Shown one piece after another: positions 34,881-47,083 of a DNA stretch of 64,000 bases. Source of the DNA: Rostrohypoxylon terebratum (taxonomy: Eukaryota > Ascomycota > Sordariomycetes > Xylariales > Hypoxylaceae); contig MU385992.1 of the NCBI GenBank assembly GCA_022497145.1, positions 1 through 64,000 on the forward strand, given 5' to 3'. Position numbers and translations under genes: made by a program. The notes under the pieces are model-generated. The model was not told where the DNA came from. It saw only the letters and a program-made list of their open reading frames with translations, and did not search any database. Position 1 is the first letter of the stretch; every line of letters starts with the position of its first letter.

Positions 34881-35594
34881 CTTCTACTATCGACTGGAAG
34901 ATTGAAAAAGACAAGGGATGGCTTGTGGTGTGTGTGCTGATGAAGGTTGGTTATGATAGATACTAGGAAAGGAGATTCCTATCCTGATTGGGATGGGGAA
35001 ATATAACCTTGGTTTTGGATGTTAGACTTCATTACTGCGGTGTCCTACCACGTGATGAGATCTGCTTATTTACTCGGGACCATTAATGCAGTTCTTGTGT
35101 CCACTCAGGATCAGTAAAAGGTTCCAGCATGCCTGGTCAGATTGCAAGTTCTTCTAGATGCCTTGTCTGTTGTTGACATTCTATGATGATTAATGGGAAT
35201 TCAAGCGTTAGCTTTGTCAGCCGTGACAGATATGCGAGACTTGGTCAAATCAAGGAATCTCATCTTACACGCCTCACAGTGACTTCTCACTTGTCATTTA
35301 TAGCCAAGTTAAAGCTGGCCAATGAACATATATAAACTAAGCCCTACCCTAAAAAGGGGGAGGGGAGTGGGTGGATAGACGGAGACCACTCCTGCGGTTT
35401 ACCACACATTTTGATTGGCTCGTGTAGAGTACCTGGTACGCGTGGATTCTTCATGTAGGCGCCAGGTCCAGGGGTTCAGGATGTGGAGCTGCTTTCCTAT
35501 TTGAGCAACATGCGTTGCCAATGTTGATTGGCTGTGAGCCACCTATATCATACTGGACGAGCACTGCGATCTTCTAGATATGTTCTACTCTGTT
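34881..35594. other. Intergenic region
   Basis: Promoter side of the terpene cyclase and 3' side of the regulator gene. No gene was seen. Confidence 0.4.
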
Positions 35595-37201
35595 CTATAA
35601 GGTTATGGTAAGTAAAGATGCGGAATCGAATACCCCCTTGCCAAGTTCATCATGGACTAAATCGATCCACATGAATGAACTGAGAATACACTTCATATCG
35701 ATCCACAATTCAATCTTACATAGATTCATACTGACCCGAAGCCAAGGTTTCAGCCATTCATCGTCGGCTTCCGTAAACACAGATATGGCCCCCACTACGA
35801 GGAACCAAAGTTGGAGTTGAGGTGGCATATCCAAGGCCACGGCCCTCGTCAAACAATCCTTGTACATGGCAGAGAAATAAGGATAGGACATCCTCATATA
35901 CTTCCATTGTAAAAACACACTTGAAGAAAAAGCAAGCAGACCAAGGCGAAGAAGTTCATTCGTTGAGTTGGTATGAAATTCGGTCCCGAGGAGACGATAC
36001 ATGACTGAAGCCATAGCGTCCAGGAACATTTCTTTAGGTATGCGGGTTGTGGACTTTGCGGCGAGGTTGATCAAGGAACAGAATCCCTCCATGACTCTCC
36101 ATGTGGTAGCTAGTTCATTAGGCATGCCGCTGAGCAAATTATCCACTTTGCAAGAAGAGCTCGTCGGAGAAGGCTCTGGATATTGGAGAAAGGGTTCTGA
36201 GGATAGTATGTCTGAGAACAGGGGTTTTGACCCAGTGTAAAATGCCATCCCAAGATCGCATCTATTACCATTAGTACCTAGCCTTTCATAGAGAAAACTC
36301 TCATAGATGCTTAAGTCTATCCTTACCTAAGGATTTCTATTAGAAGTTTTGAGCTTCCCCTAAATGTAGCTATACCACCTCTTAGGTCAATAATCTTGCG
36401 AAGGCCTTCCATGTGATGTCGAGCAGATACATATTCGTTCATAAGAAGCGCATGACCTGCAAGGGCTAGAACCACGGAGGCTGTGAGGATTGAAACTTTG
36501 GAACGACCATCTCCCTCACACAGCAGTCTCTCTCGGAGAATATGAAGCGTCTTGAAGAAATGAGGCGACGTCTCTCCGGAGGGTGTTCGGCGTAATAGTA
36601 AGTTGAAGTAGTCGTGTGTAGTGAAAATCATGGTGTGCAGGTACGCCGCATCGAATGCTAGTGGCTCAATCCATTGCTTTTTGTCACCCTGGTCGAAAGA
36701 TATGCATGTCTCCAAGGGGAACAAAGCTTGTTTAGCAATGGAAGAGACTAGGTAGTTTTACGTTAGGCAATTATTCTATACAGCTCTGACGCGATAAAGT
36801 GAGCTTACATCGCAGAACAACAGCAACTGTGGAGAGGTCTACATCGTCGGCGAAGTGGACTGTGGATAGCTCGGAACCGACTTTAGGTGGGATTGGGTGT
36901 CGTTTTACGATGAAGGTGGTATTGCTTGATGACTTCGTTAGATCTTTCGCGGGGTGGGACATTTCGCTTAAACCCATCACTTTCTTCTCCTTTTTCTTAG
37001 TCGGCCGAGTCTTCCCCCGATTTTTCCCCATCATGACATGCTTTCTAATGAACTTGCGTAAATTGGGGTCCGGTTTGTCTAAGCTGGTCGACACCACAAA
37101 GGGCATCCCTGTAAATTTGATGTGAGGCTCCGTTTGGAATGAGTGAAATGGGAGGAAGAAGGCATATGCACCTACTCACCTGATGCCTGCGTGGTAGCCA
37201 T
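35595..37201 (-). CDS. Fungal transcription-factor-domain protein without visible zinc cluster
   Basis: A probable regulator. Exons 37180-37201, 36809-37108, 36327-36726 and 35595-36261 give 462 aa in phase. The first exon encodes only about seven residues before the conserved-looking 'LRKFIRKHVMMGKNRGK' and a Lys-rich basic stretch (about 25-50), possibly a nuclear localisation signal. The middle and C-terminal parts ('FDAAYLHTMIFTTHDYFNLLL', 'HHMEGLRKIIDLRGG', 'ATTWRVMEGF') resemble the fungal-specific transcription-factor regulatory domain. No CX2CX6C zinc-cluster motif was found in the gene or just upstream. It may act as a partner of a DNA-binding factor. It is divergent from the SDR gene at the cluster edge. 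Confidence 0.82.
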
Positions 37202-38030
37202 GGTGTTGGAATCAGTAAGAGACAGGTCGGATATCTTGGAGTTAATGGACGTGCATAGATCTAGACCATGTCTAGGCGCTTAGGAGTTCCAGCTGGTATC
37301 CATCATCAGCACGTGGCTATAGGCTCTGTAGAGGATTAGCGAAGATAGGGACGCGGGCAGGTTGAACCACTATCCATATGATTGTTTACGGGGATAGGTA
37401 AAGAGTTGAAGAGAAGAGGGAGAGTTTAGGTTAGAGAACGATTTGTTGGATCGCATTATGTTTCCGGGGGTGAGATTGTTTGCTACTTTGGGAATAGCTT
37501 CGCATTACGAATCTATCCAATCCACTCTGCACATCCGCAGATTCGCACCAGCATATTGTAATCCATTTATGGTATAGCGTTTAAGAATCGGCTTATGACA
37601 GGGGTTCTTTTGGTGGCTTGTTCTTTTTTTGGAAGACACGGCAACGTCCTCCGATTCAATCTTCCTAACATCGGGATTTAAATGCGACCTTATGATGGAT
37701 CCACGTTTGAAAACTAAGACGAGATGCCTTTCATCTCATCTATTACACGGATTACCCATCGAAGGATAGTCCTCGTGATATGAGGTTAAGCCTAATTCAG
37801 CATACAATATCAACATCGTTGGCCTCCAATGTCTTGCATAGGTAGCCATGACCTCGACTATATCGGTTCTTACCTGGTAGGTCACATTAATGCTTTGTAT
37901 GTTGCAAGGCGAGAATGCTTATATAGGTTCATATAAAAAATATAAGGAATATCACCAGTCTAACTTGCAAGATTTTCCCTCCAACTCTGGTGACTTTATC
38001 TCAACTATTTTCTTATTTTCATCGTTCAAA
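37202..38030. promoter_or_regulatory. Divergent promoter of regulator and SDR
   Basis: An 829-bp region between divergent start codons. No CGG-N6-CCG site was found here, unlike the three other divergent cluster promoters. Confidence 0.4.
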
Positions 38031-39127
38031 ATGGTTTCCTCAAAGGAGCTGCCGCCATCAATTGTGCCATTCTTTCCTAACCAATTCTTTAAAAATCAAT
38101 TTCGCTCCAAACCTCAATATCCACCCCCAGGCACAAATCTCTCTGAGAAGGTTGCTATCATTACAGGGGGAAATACCGGTCTTGGATTCGAAGCCGCCAC
38201 CCAACTGCTTTCATTCAAACTCGGCACTCTGGTACTTGCTGTGCGTTCCACTGCAAAAGGAGAGGCTGCGGCGGCGAAACTCCGACAGAAATTCCCGAAA
38301 TCAACTATCAATGCCTGGAAACTTGATATGAGCTCCTATGATTCTATTCAGGAATTCGTCGGAAGAGTGAACACGCAACTGCCTCGTCTAGACATGGCCA
38401 TTCTCAATGCCGGTGTGAGCAAGCTTGAATTTGGAACAGTCCCTGGTACCGGGCATGAAGAAACCGTTCAGATCAATTATTTATCAACCGCTCTTCTCGG
38501 CATCCTCTTGCTTCCCGCCCTTAAGAGCAAATCTCCACCCGGGACCCCTGGACGATTGACGATCGTCAGTGCGGCCCTTACCCTGGTCGCCAAGTTCCCG
38601 AATCGCGATGAAAATCCTCTTCTACCCTCATTCGACAATCCTAAATATTGGGATCCTAATGACCAGTATTGTTCATCCAAGCTTCTCATGCATCTATTTC
38701 TCTGGAAGCTTGTTGATTACGTGTCAGCCGATGATGTAATCGTGAATCTAGCAGATCCAGGATTCGTCAAGGGTACTGAACTTGCACGAGATGTTTCTGG
38801 TGGACAGCGTGTGGGATTGTCTATTTTCGCGTCTCTGACTGGCAGAAACAAGAAGCACGGTGCTTCTACCTATGTTGACGCGGTCGTGAACAAGGGCAAG
38901 GACTCTCATGGAGGATTCATTATGAGCTGGCAGATTCACCCGTAAGTAGCATTCCTTATTTCCGAAATGTCTGCGCAGTTGTTAACTTGAAACTTCCCTC
39001 TAGGTACCCTACTTTGCTGTACACATCAGAGGGCCAGCAGATTACGGAAAGGTTATGGAATGAGACATTGGCTGAATTTGAATTCGCGAATGCTCGTGGC
39101 ATCATAGAGTCCATGAAAGGAAACTGA
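38031..39127 (+). CDS. Short-chain dehydrogenase/reductase, cluster edge
   Basis: An NAD(P)-dependent oxidoreductase. Exons 38031-38941 and 39004-39127 give 344 aa. The Rossmann motif reads 'TGGNTGLGFEAA', the structural motif 'LNAGV', the catalytic Ser is in 'LTIVSAAL' and the YxxxK pair is 'YCSSK'. A 40-residue N-terminal extension and long C-terminus are typical of the retinol-dehydrogenase/TIC32-like fungal group found in secondary-metabolite clusters. The ATG at 38031 gives the best N-terminus. It could reduce or oxidise a cluster intermediate. It is probably the right-hand boundary gene of the cluster. Confidence 0.9.
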
Positions 39128-40736
39128 CTCTAAGACCCACGTAATAGAGTAGATATACATGTGCTTATCATGCTATTGGGTTGGTAACGCGTTTTCAAGT
39201 AGTCGCGTACATATTTGGTTACCTAATTCGATTATCTTTGTACCTACCTAGTAACCGAGGACGTAGGTCCTTGGTCCTACATACCTTCTCTTTTTACCTG
39301 CAGATTTTTATACCTACCAATTTAATAAAGTACCTATCAAAATATGAAATATTTGCCCGTTAGCAAATTAAGCAAAATCATTAGTCAGGCAGACGCTATC
39401 GCGTCTATATACAACGTCGATGAAGTCGCTTCCAATAGGGTTATTCGGGTCATTCCGCTCTGATAGCGCCTGGCTGCGGTTTGCGAATGGAGGGTGGCAA
39501 CTCAGCTTGGCGCTTGACGATAGGCTACGTAGTATGAGACGATGGAGCGCACTTTGAGTCTAGAACATCCAACCACCACCGTCACTAACTGGTGGTCAGC
39601 TCCACACCATAATCCTTAACTCCGCGGCACTCCACCAACACACCTACATAGTGGATCTTGCCAGGACCGCTAGAACGGACCCTTGTGGATGACAAGTCCC
39701 CGGCGACGGGCCGTATAAGCTAAGCAATACATGTCTTACCTGCCGGGGTCAATAAGCCTAAAAGATCCCGTACTCCACGTGGGGAGTTTCCGCTAGAGAA
39801 GTCGTCCTTACTAACCAGGGTGGCAGCTAGGAACATTAGCTCATCCTTAGAGCATTTAATGTCGTGGGATTCGTGCGTTCACTAGTGACTAGTAGTTCAT
39901 GGGTGTCTCTTACATTGCAAATCTTGATTTAAGGTTAAAAAAAAAGCATTTCACTTCACCCATTCTCGTTAGATTATTAGATAATCCTTGAATTTGTTGG
40001 TGCTAAAACCATCCTTCCACCACCTTCCTCGCCCCCTAAGGCGGGGTTCGCTCGCTTTTAGGTGTGAGAAGCTGACTGTGTTCCGGAAGCGCAACTCCTA
40101 AGATACACACTATCTAATCATATCGAGCCGATGGCATGACGAGGTCGGACGGCACGAGATAAGGCTTCGGGAATGAAGCTGACGGCACGGCGCCACGCCA
40201 CTAACATGCACCTAAGGGACATCTCGTCGGCTATATTCTGAAAAGGGTGAGGTAACCTGACGCGTAGCCTGAATATGTAACACCCAAATGTCTCATTCTT
40301 ACAGTGCCTTGGCTAGTTTCTTCCGTAATCCTGTCAGCCCAGGTACTTGGTTGCAAGCATACAGTAATCCAGTAGATACTAGGGCCATACTATGGATCTA
40401 ATCCTAACTAAGCCACCTACCTGGTAGCTTTCTAACATCTATAGCACGAGTCATACACTGTCTACCTAGTTAGTATCTATGAGTACAAGATGAGATCTTT
40501 TATGAGGCTGTTATCCATTTGTCATGACCCAAACTAAAGGTCATCCTGCCTGCCGGGTATCCTTGCAGCTAAAAACATCTCAAGGTCTATTAAATATCAT
40601 CTTGAACTGAGTACTTATATTTTTTTCTCCACCCGTTTGTCTCGATTGTATTGTACTATATCATCAGTATTACAAAATACTTGTCACATTAGGTACCTAT
40701 CAGGGTATCACTTCTAGATAGCTCGTTACTGACGAC
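39128..40736. other. Intergenic region at the cluster's right border
   Basis: A 1.6-kb stretch with no gene that I can support. Only short low-complexity tracts were seen. Confidence 0.4.
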
Positions 40737-42431
40737 ATGGCTCGTCTTCGACGGCGCTGGACGGCAGAGGAGGATACGTTATTACGTCGCGCTGTGGAAA
40801 ACGGTATGTCTCCTGGTGTGGAAATTCCTGCATTTGCCTAGATCTTTTTGTTGATTCCAATCGTGCACAGCTACAACGCAGGGCCGTCCACTCCTCTGGC
40901 GAGATTTAGCTAAATCTGTGCCGGGACGATCAAATAAAGACTGTCGTCGCAGATGGTGGAATAGCTTAGCCGATGGCACTACTAAAGGACCGGTATGTGG
41001 TATTGACAGTTACATCTCCCTCTTTTCGAGCATATCGCAGGGTGGACCCCTTTCCTGATAATGCTAAAAGTTCTTGAAGTTGTATATAAGAGGTATTGCT
41101 AACTATGACTACCAAAGTGGTGCGAAGAGGAGGACGAACGTCTCATTGAGGCCGTTAGAAAATATGGAACAAATTGGAGTCGGGTCTCGCGGGCTATCAA
41201 GTCAAGAAATCCTGACCAATGCTCCAGTCATTGGAGTCAAGTGCTAGATCCGGGCATTAATTACTGTGACTGGACACCAGAGGAGGTATTTCGAACCAGG
41301 TTAGATTTTATGTGTTTAGAAATCACTAACGCTAAACAGGATGCAAACCTACTTCATGCAGTCCTCACTCATAGCACAAATTGGGCAACTATCGCGGCAT
41401 CTCATGTGCCTCCGAGGACTAGACTTGCGTTGAAAAATCGCTATTCTACTCTAAGATTGAAGCATGAAAACGAAAACAAAAGAGAGTCGAATGCCAAAAA
41501 ATCAGCTGAGACCTCCATATCCAACTTTGAGACTGCTACGGGGTCTTCTAAGAGAGACATCAAGTGGAGTCCATCGATTCAAATACACCAGGGTGGGAGT
41601 TCAGATCCAGTTGACATTTTAATCGAATCGGATGAAGAAGAGGATGATGATGACGAAGACGAGGATAACGAAGAAGACGATGGAGATGACGGAAATAGAG
41701 GTGGGACTCCTCAAAACAGAAAATCTCTTGTCGAACTTGGGGGTGGTCTCAACACAATTGAGAAAGGTTCTGTAGACATCCGAATGCAAGACACGGGGGC
41801 AACAGCTTCGAACGATTGGGCCGACTTTACTGAGCCAAGTGGTCTTCCTCCTCTCGACTATTTCCATCACGATACCCAATCTCTGTCGATGGAAAACTGG
41901 ACAAATGACACAGAAAGTCAAGTACATTACGAGGACTTGCTTGAATTAACGACTGGAAGTGATAATTATTTGTGTGGGATGGAGGATTCAGGAGTAATCA
42001 ACACGGGGTTACAATATAAACCATATGGTAATCATATTGCCTATATAAAAATCTTACACTAGGACACCATGACTGATTTGATAGCAGGCACTCCTACCAA
42101 CATTGATCTATCCCATCCAATTGAATTTCATGACTTACAGCGAACGGTAGAAATCATGCCATCTACTTCAACAGCAATGGACACGAGTTCTGCACCGAGT
42201 TCGAGGGATACGCCTCCCAGTATGCACTTTAATACAAGTGCGAGCACAACACCTAGAACAAGCATGTCAGGTTGGAGTCACCAATCGGCACATTACCAGG
42301 TCTGTGTCAACATGTTATGTTCAGGTGCACAAATGGAGTCCCTCATGACCGGATTAGCGGGCCTAGGGACATGTATTACTATGAAGATTGACATCAAAGA
42401 GGATAGAGCACCTGTAGAAATGCAGTTATAG
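40737..42431 (+). CDS. Three-repeat (R1R2R3) Myb-like DNA-binding protein
   Basis: A probable nuclear transcription factor. Exons 40737-40803, 40871-40992, 41118-41285, 41340-42027 and 42088-42431 give 462 aa. Repeat 1: 'RRWTAEEDTLLRRAVEN' to 'CRRRWWNSLADG', split by an intron. Repeat 2: 'PWCEEEDERLIEAVRKYG' to 'CSSHWSQVL'. Repeat 3: 'CDWTPEEDANLLHAV' to 'LKNRYSTLRLK'. The intron at 41286-41339 has no stop and is in phase, so it can be missed; removing it restores 'TPEEDANLL'. A long Asp/Glu run follows (about residues 225-245), then a Ser/Thr-rich region and a conserved-looking C-terminal segment ('QMESLMTGLAGLG'). Any link to the nearby cluster is unproven. Confidence 0.85.
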
Positions 42432-42562
42432 CGGTTCGCATATCATAGATAGAAAAGGCGTCGCGGAGAAAGTCTACCTTATTGAGTCAGATATGTACTA
42501 TTTCGAGTATAGGTACAAATATTCTTAGACAGCCCCCTTCTAAAAGTGGATGTTACAAATTT

Positions 42563-43594
42563 CTACTCTAATAACCATGCTAATAGCGCTTCGTGAAATA
42601 TTTCAGGTTCTTGGATTTGCGGTGCATGGCCTAAGTCAGGGAACTCAATCAGATCAGCATTAGGCATAGCTGCTGCGGCTTGCTTCCCCAACACATCGTA
42701 GTGACCCAGTTTGGCTTGAACATCTGGTGGGCTCCATTGTTTGCCCAAAGCTGTATTATCTTTGTCGCCTATCATCAGAAGTGTTCTCGGTTTAAGCATT
42801 CCAAATTCGTAAACTACCGGGGCGCTGAGTGCCATGTCAGTGACGAGAGCCTGGTTGAAGGCAAACACAGCTGCCTCATCCCCTTGGTAGATATTAACCA
42901 ACATGTTCACCCATACATCGTAAGAGGCGTCCCACTGTCCTACATAATATGTCGACTGCTCATATTCTCGGATTGTTGTATAGTTGCTCGAAGACTCGAT
43001 AGTGTCTAAGATATCGATGGGTTTATATGGTACGCCAAGGGCTTTCCAGTCCTCCAGGCCGATAGGGTTTACTAAGACCAACTTCTCAATGATATCTGGG
43101 AACATCAAACCGAAGCGTATTGATGCCATCCCACCTAATGAATGACCGATCACGGTCACATTCTCAATTCCAAGTACATCTAGTAGACTCTTCGTGTTAT
43201 ATGAGAACTGCTGCAGCGTGTATTGATATGATTTTGGCTTTGAAGACTTGCAGAAACCAACTTGATCAAGCAAGATAACTCTGTAACCTACTCCGGCAAG
43301 CTGTCGAGCGGTTTCTTCCCATGTGGGCCCACAAAAGTTCTTTCCGTGTAGGCAAATAGCAGTCTTTCCATTCGGCTCGGCGGTTGGTTCAACTTCCATG
43401 AAAGCCATCTCAACTTCCTGGAGTTGAGATGTGAACTTGTAAGTTTTCAACGGGAATGGATACGTAAAATTTGAACCGTTTAGGTCTCCATCTGAAGGCA
43501 CTTCGCATATGGGTCCTGGGTCTTGGCCTGCCGCATATCGTGTCAAAATGGTGAGTCCGACGATGATGGTCGGTATAATTGTGAAGATTCTCAT
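42563..43594 (-). CDS. Secreted alpha/beta hydrolase
   Basis: A serine hydrolase of 343 aa with no introns. The signal peptide (about residues 1-23) ends in 'YAAG'. The oxyanion-hole motif is 'CLHGKNFCG', the nucleophile is Ser152 in 'GHSLGG', and the likely catalytic His is in 'FPDLGHAPQ'. It resembles bacterial and fungal epoxide-hydrolase/haloperoxidase-like hydrolases, but the substrate cannot be told. It converges on the Myb gene and is likely exported. Confidence 0.88.
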   Translation of the reverse strand: MRIFTIIPTIIVGLTILTRYAAGQDPGPICEVPSDGDLNGSNFTYPFPLKTYKFTSQLQEVEMAFMEVEPTAEPNGKTAICLHGKNFCGPTWEETARQLAGVGYRVILLDQVGFCKSSKPKSYQYTLQQFSYNTKSLLDVLGIENVTVIGHSLGGMASIRFGLMFPDIIEKLVLVNPIGLEDWKALGVPYKPIDILDTIESSSNYTTIREYEQSTYYVGQWDASYDVWVNMLVNIYQGDEAAVFAFNQALVTDMALSAPVVYEFGMLKPRTLLMIGDKDNTALGKQWSPPDVQAKLGHYDVLGKQAAAAMPNADLIEFPDLGHAPQIQEPEIFHEALLAWLLE

Positions 43595-45412
43595 AATAAG
43601 ACTGAAGATTTTAATTCAATTGCACTGAATGCGATTCTTCAAAAATCCATACAGAAGTCGATTATCATATTTATTCTATCCCCCCAAAAATATATAATAA
43701 TGCACTTATTTTCCATATACTCAGAATTCAACCAAAGTCCTGATTAGCGGCGGTGTGAAATGGTTCTATTTTTGAATCTGATAGCATCTACAGCACAATC
43801 ACGCCAAACTTTTGTGTCTTGCGCCGTACCTCAGTAACAAGTGATATGAGCTCCGACCCCTCAATGCATCTAGATCGGCGGTTATCCAAAGACTGATATT
43901 GTAGCCGAATCACCATGTATGTGCGTCTCCACGTCCGGCGCGGCGGAAGCTGGGAAAAACCTGCCTAGCATCGGTCTAAAGCGCTGCCACGTACTCGGAG
44001 AACTTCCTTAGTTGGTAACTGGGCATGTGGAGATTAAGTAGGTATTCTTCAACCCGACTCCCTTTCTACTTTTAAAGGGAATTTGACTTGGTCTTTAGCT
44101 TGAAGATGCTGAGGATCGAGAAGGGGTTTATAAGGAACCGCATTACTTTACTACCAAGCAATAGACCAATCCCGCGCTTCATAGATATTGATATTGACGT
44201 AGTGTTTGAGCGGTATTCCGTGTGTCTAAGGGTTTATTTCTGAGTAATAAAATTTTAGCATATTTAGTTCAAAATCATCACACCATCAATTACTTACTGT
44301 GTCCAAGTGCCGGGAAAGACCGGGCCTAGGCAAATTTTCTATCTTGGCATATCCAGAGTCACAGCAGAGATATCGCTTAGTTGGAGCTTCCGGATCGCGT
44401 TGTGGCCCCGATGTAACCTCAAACCCCTCTAATATTCGAAAGCTTCCTTGACGATGAGGAGATAATATCATTAGTCATGTGTTATGGGTGGGCTTCTGGC
44501 CACGCAGGTTTGCAGCTATCAGTGATGCCAATTGCCAGTTGAAAGTACCGCGATAAGTCAGCAGGTCATTATGTGCCACTACAGGTATCAACGAAGTAGC
44601 ATGTTCAACTTGTCTAGGAGGTGACCTAAGCCCCTCTGGAACCCTTCCTACCTTCTTAGCATGCATGGCAATTACATGTCAGAGAGAATGGTTAACCACC
44701 TTGGACGAAGAAATCAAGCGTCAGATCCTAAGATTATTAATTAATCTTTTGTGAACATCGATCATCTTGACATCAGCCTATCTGATTTACACACAGCCCC
44801 AATGTGACCTTATCCACTAGATTTAAATTATACAGTAAACCTTAGCTCAAGTAGAAACCCCACGCTTTTCTCTGGTTAGCATTGTACTATGGGGCTATTT
44901 GTAGATCGTCTAAGCGTATTATATGGAGATCAATGGTTCATTCTGTAGATCCGATGGCAACCAAGGCAGCGTCAAGGTGTGGGTATGGAAATCGGCGACC
45001 AGACTTTTCTCGCCCATGTATGGAAGCTCGGTAAGTTCAACATTGGATAGTTTCTGGAGTTAAGCAATTATGTAAGTTAGTCATGGTTATAAACCGTACC
45101 ATTCTTCACCAATAGAAATGAAGAGCGCGCCTTCGATGCGACCCCGATATTCGTGAACTAGCGTAACCTCTCTAGTCACGAAGGTTGCCGGTTCGGGAAT
45201 TTGATATCTGCTTTTGGTGAGTTATAGTAATATTGGTATCCGCAACTATATGAACTTGGCTTGAATGCCTCTTTTTTAGGAAGTTCTGAGTTGATATGAC
45301 GACCTAAAAAACGGGAAGGAAAATATGTACGAGAATCTCATATATCAATTGGTGCCGACGAGATATTGAACAACCATAGTCCGGGAGCTTTCTGGAAAAT
45401 CCATTCTTTTCT
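43595..45412. other. Intergenic region
   Basis: A 1.8-kb stretch without a supportable gene. Two short minus-strand frames (44286-44471, 44475-44666) have no recognisable family. Confidence 0.4.
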
Positions 45413-46791
45413 ATGACTGCCTACACATACCTAGTCATGGATGAGAACATCAAACTCGATACCAACGTCGTTGATATAGAAGTTCCTTGCATTGTCTTCT
45501 TCGTTTTAACGCCTGTGTTCCTAGCCATACGAATATCTTCCCGAATGAAGACTGGCTCAGGTCTAGGATGGGATGACTACACTATCATAGTGTCGTGGGT
45601 ATGTTCCATTCGGCTCATTCCGATCCAATTCCTGCATGGGCTAACGGTCGACTTCTAAGACCTTTGCTCAAATCGTCTCTAGTCTTCTGATAGTTGCATG
45701 TATGCACGGTTTTGGACAGCATATCTATGAGATCACTACACCGGAGCAGTCTCTTACGTTGAAGGTAAATACCCACGTTTCTATGACAGTCTTATCCAGA
45801 TGCCAGCAAAGCTAACGTAGGAAAAGCTTTATTATGTCGCGCAAGCATTCTATAAACTTACGTTGAATCTAACTAAGGCATCTGTTATTCTATTATATCT
45901 GCGCATATTCCTCCAACGATGGTTCAAGATCTCTTGCTATATCCTGCTCAGCGTAATTCTGGCATACATGGTAGCGACTACCACATCGTCGATTTGGCAA
46001 TGTACGCCTATCAGTAGAGCTTGGGATAAATCCATACCCGGGACCTGTATCAGCATTACTGGCAACTGGTATGCGAATGCTGGTTTCTCGATTGTCACGG
46101 ATATTGCGATCCTGGTGCTCCCGATGCAGCCAATCTATCGATCTAACCTTCCAACAAAGCAAAGATGGGCACTTATTATTGTATTTACACTAGGAATATT
46201 GTGCGTGTTGACTCTTTATTAGTGTTGACTCTTTATTAGTACCTACCTACTTGTAACTTGTTATTTACCTGAACTGTGTAACGAGATAGGAGTTAGCTAA
46301 TACGAGTGGTTAGTGTCACGATAACAAGCATTCTACGAATGCAGACACTGAATTTCTCTTCTACTAGTTCCGATCCCACCTACGACGTCGCGTCGTCGAC
46401 ATGGACTGTCATCGAAGAGAATGTCGCCATCATATGTGCATGTCTGCCTATGTGCAAGGGTCCACTCAACTACTTGTTCCCATCAATATTTGCCTCGGCT
46501 CCGAGACGTGTCTCAGCCGGCTTCAAACCAAGTCAAAATTCGAACAATTCGAATAATTCGAGTCGTAGTTACTGGGCTCCGATGAGAGGGGATAGGGAAA
46601 TATTGAGTACGCGTGTGACGCGCGTTGAGGGACGGAAACCCTCTACGAGTGGGATTAGTCAAGAATATATGCTGGAAAGTACTTCCTCAGGGGATCAAGT
46701 TAGTGATATGGAAGAAGTCCGCGGTATTCGGAAAGTTATACAATATGACATAACAGTACACACATCGGGTGGTAGCATAGAGACAGTCTGA
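45413..46791 (+). CDS. Fungal rhodopsin-like seven-helix membrane protein
   Basis: An integral plasma-membrane-type protein of the large fungal rhodopsin-domain/PTH11-related family, of unknown ligand. Exons 45413-45598, 45660-45764, about 45821 (or 45827)-46200 and 46314-46791 join in phase. Conserved phrases are 'GLGWDDYTIIVSW', 'MHGFGQHIYEI', 'FYKLTLNLTKASVILLYLRIF', 'CTPISRAWD' and 'TDIAILVLPMQPI'. The acceptor of intron 2 is ambiguous by two codons. The cytoplasmic tail (from about 265) is Ser/Asn-rich. The third intron contains a 17-bp tandem duplication. Confidence 0.86.
46205..46238. repeat. 17-bp tandem duplication inside an intron
   Basis: GTGTTGACTCTTTATTA occurs twice, head to tail, just after the donor of the last intron of the rhodopsin-like gene. 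Confidence 0.8.
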
Positions 46792-47083
46792 TAGATTTCA
46801 ATACGAAAACTCAATAAAAAGATAAAAAAAAGGAAAAAGGGGCCCCCCTTTTTACTAGCCAAGCCCCTTACAAAGTTAAAACGGAATTTCTATTCACCCG
46901 TGGATCCATCCATGACGTAGTGGATGTACCTAGGTACTCAATTAAACTTGCTTAGCTAATCCGTAGCTTAGAACTTTGAAATTCGGAATTCGGAAATGTT
47001 TCTCTCGAATTTATCGAATTGCCGACTTTCATTTATCAATTATTCAAGATCCACCAGATGTCTATTAAACGTCATCGCCCACG

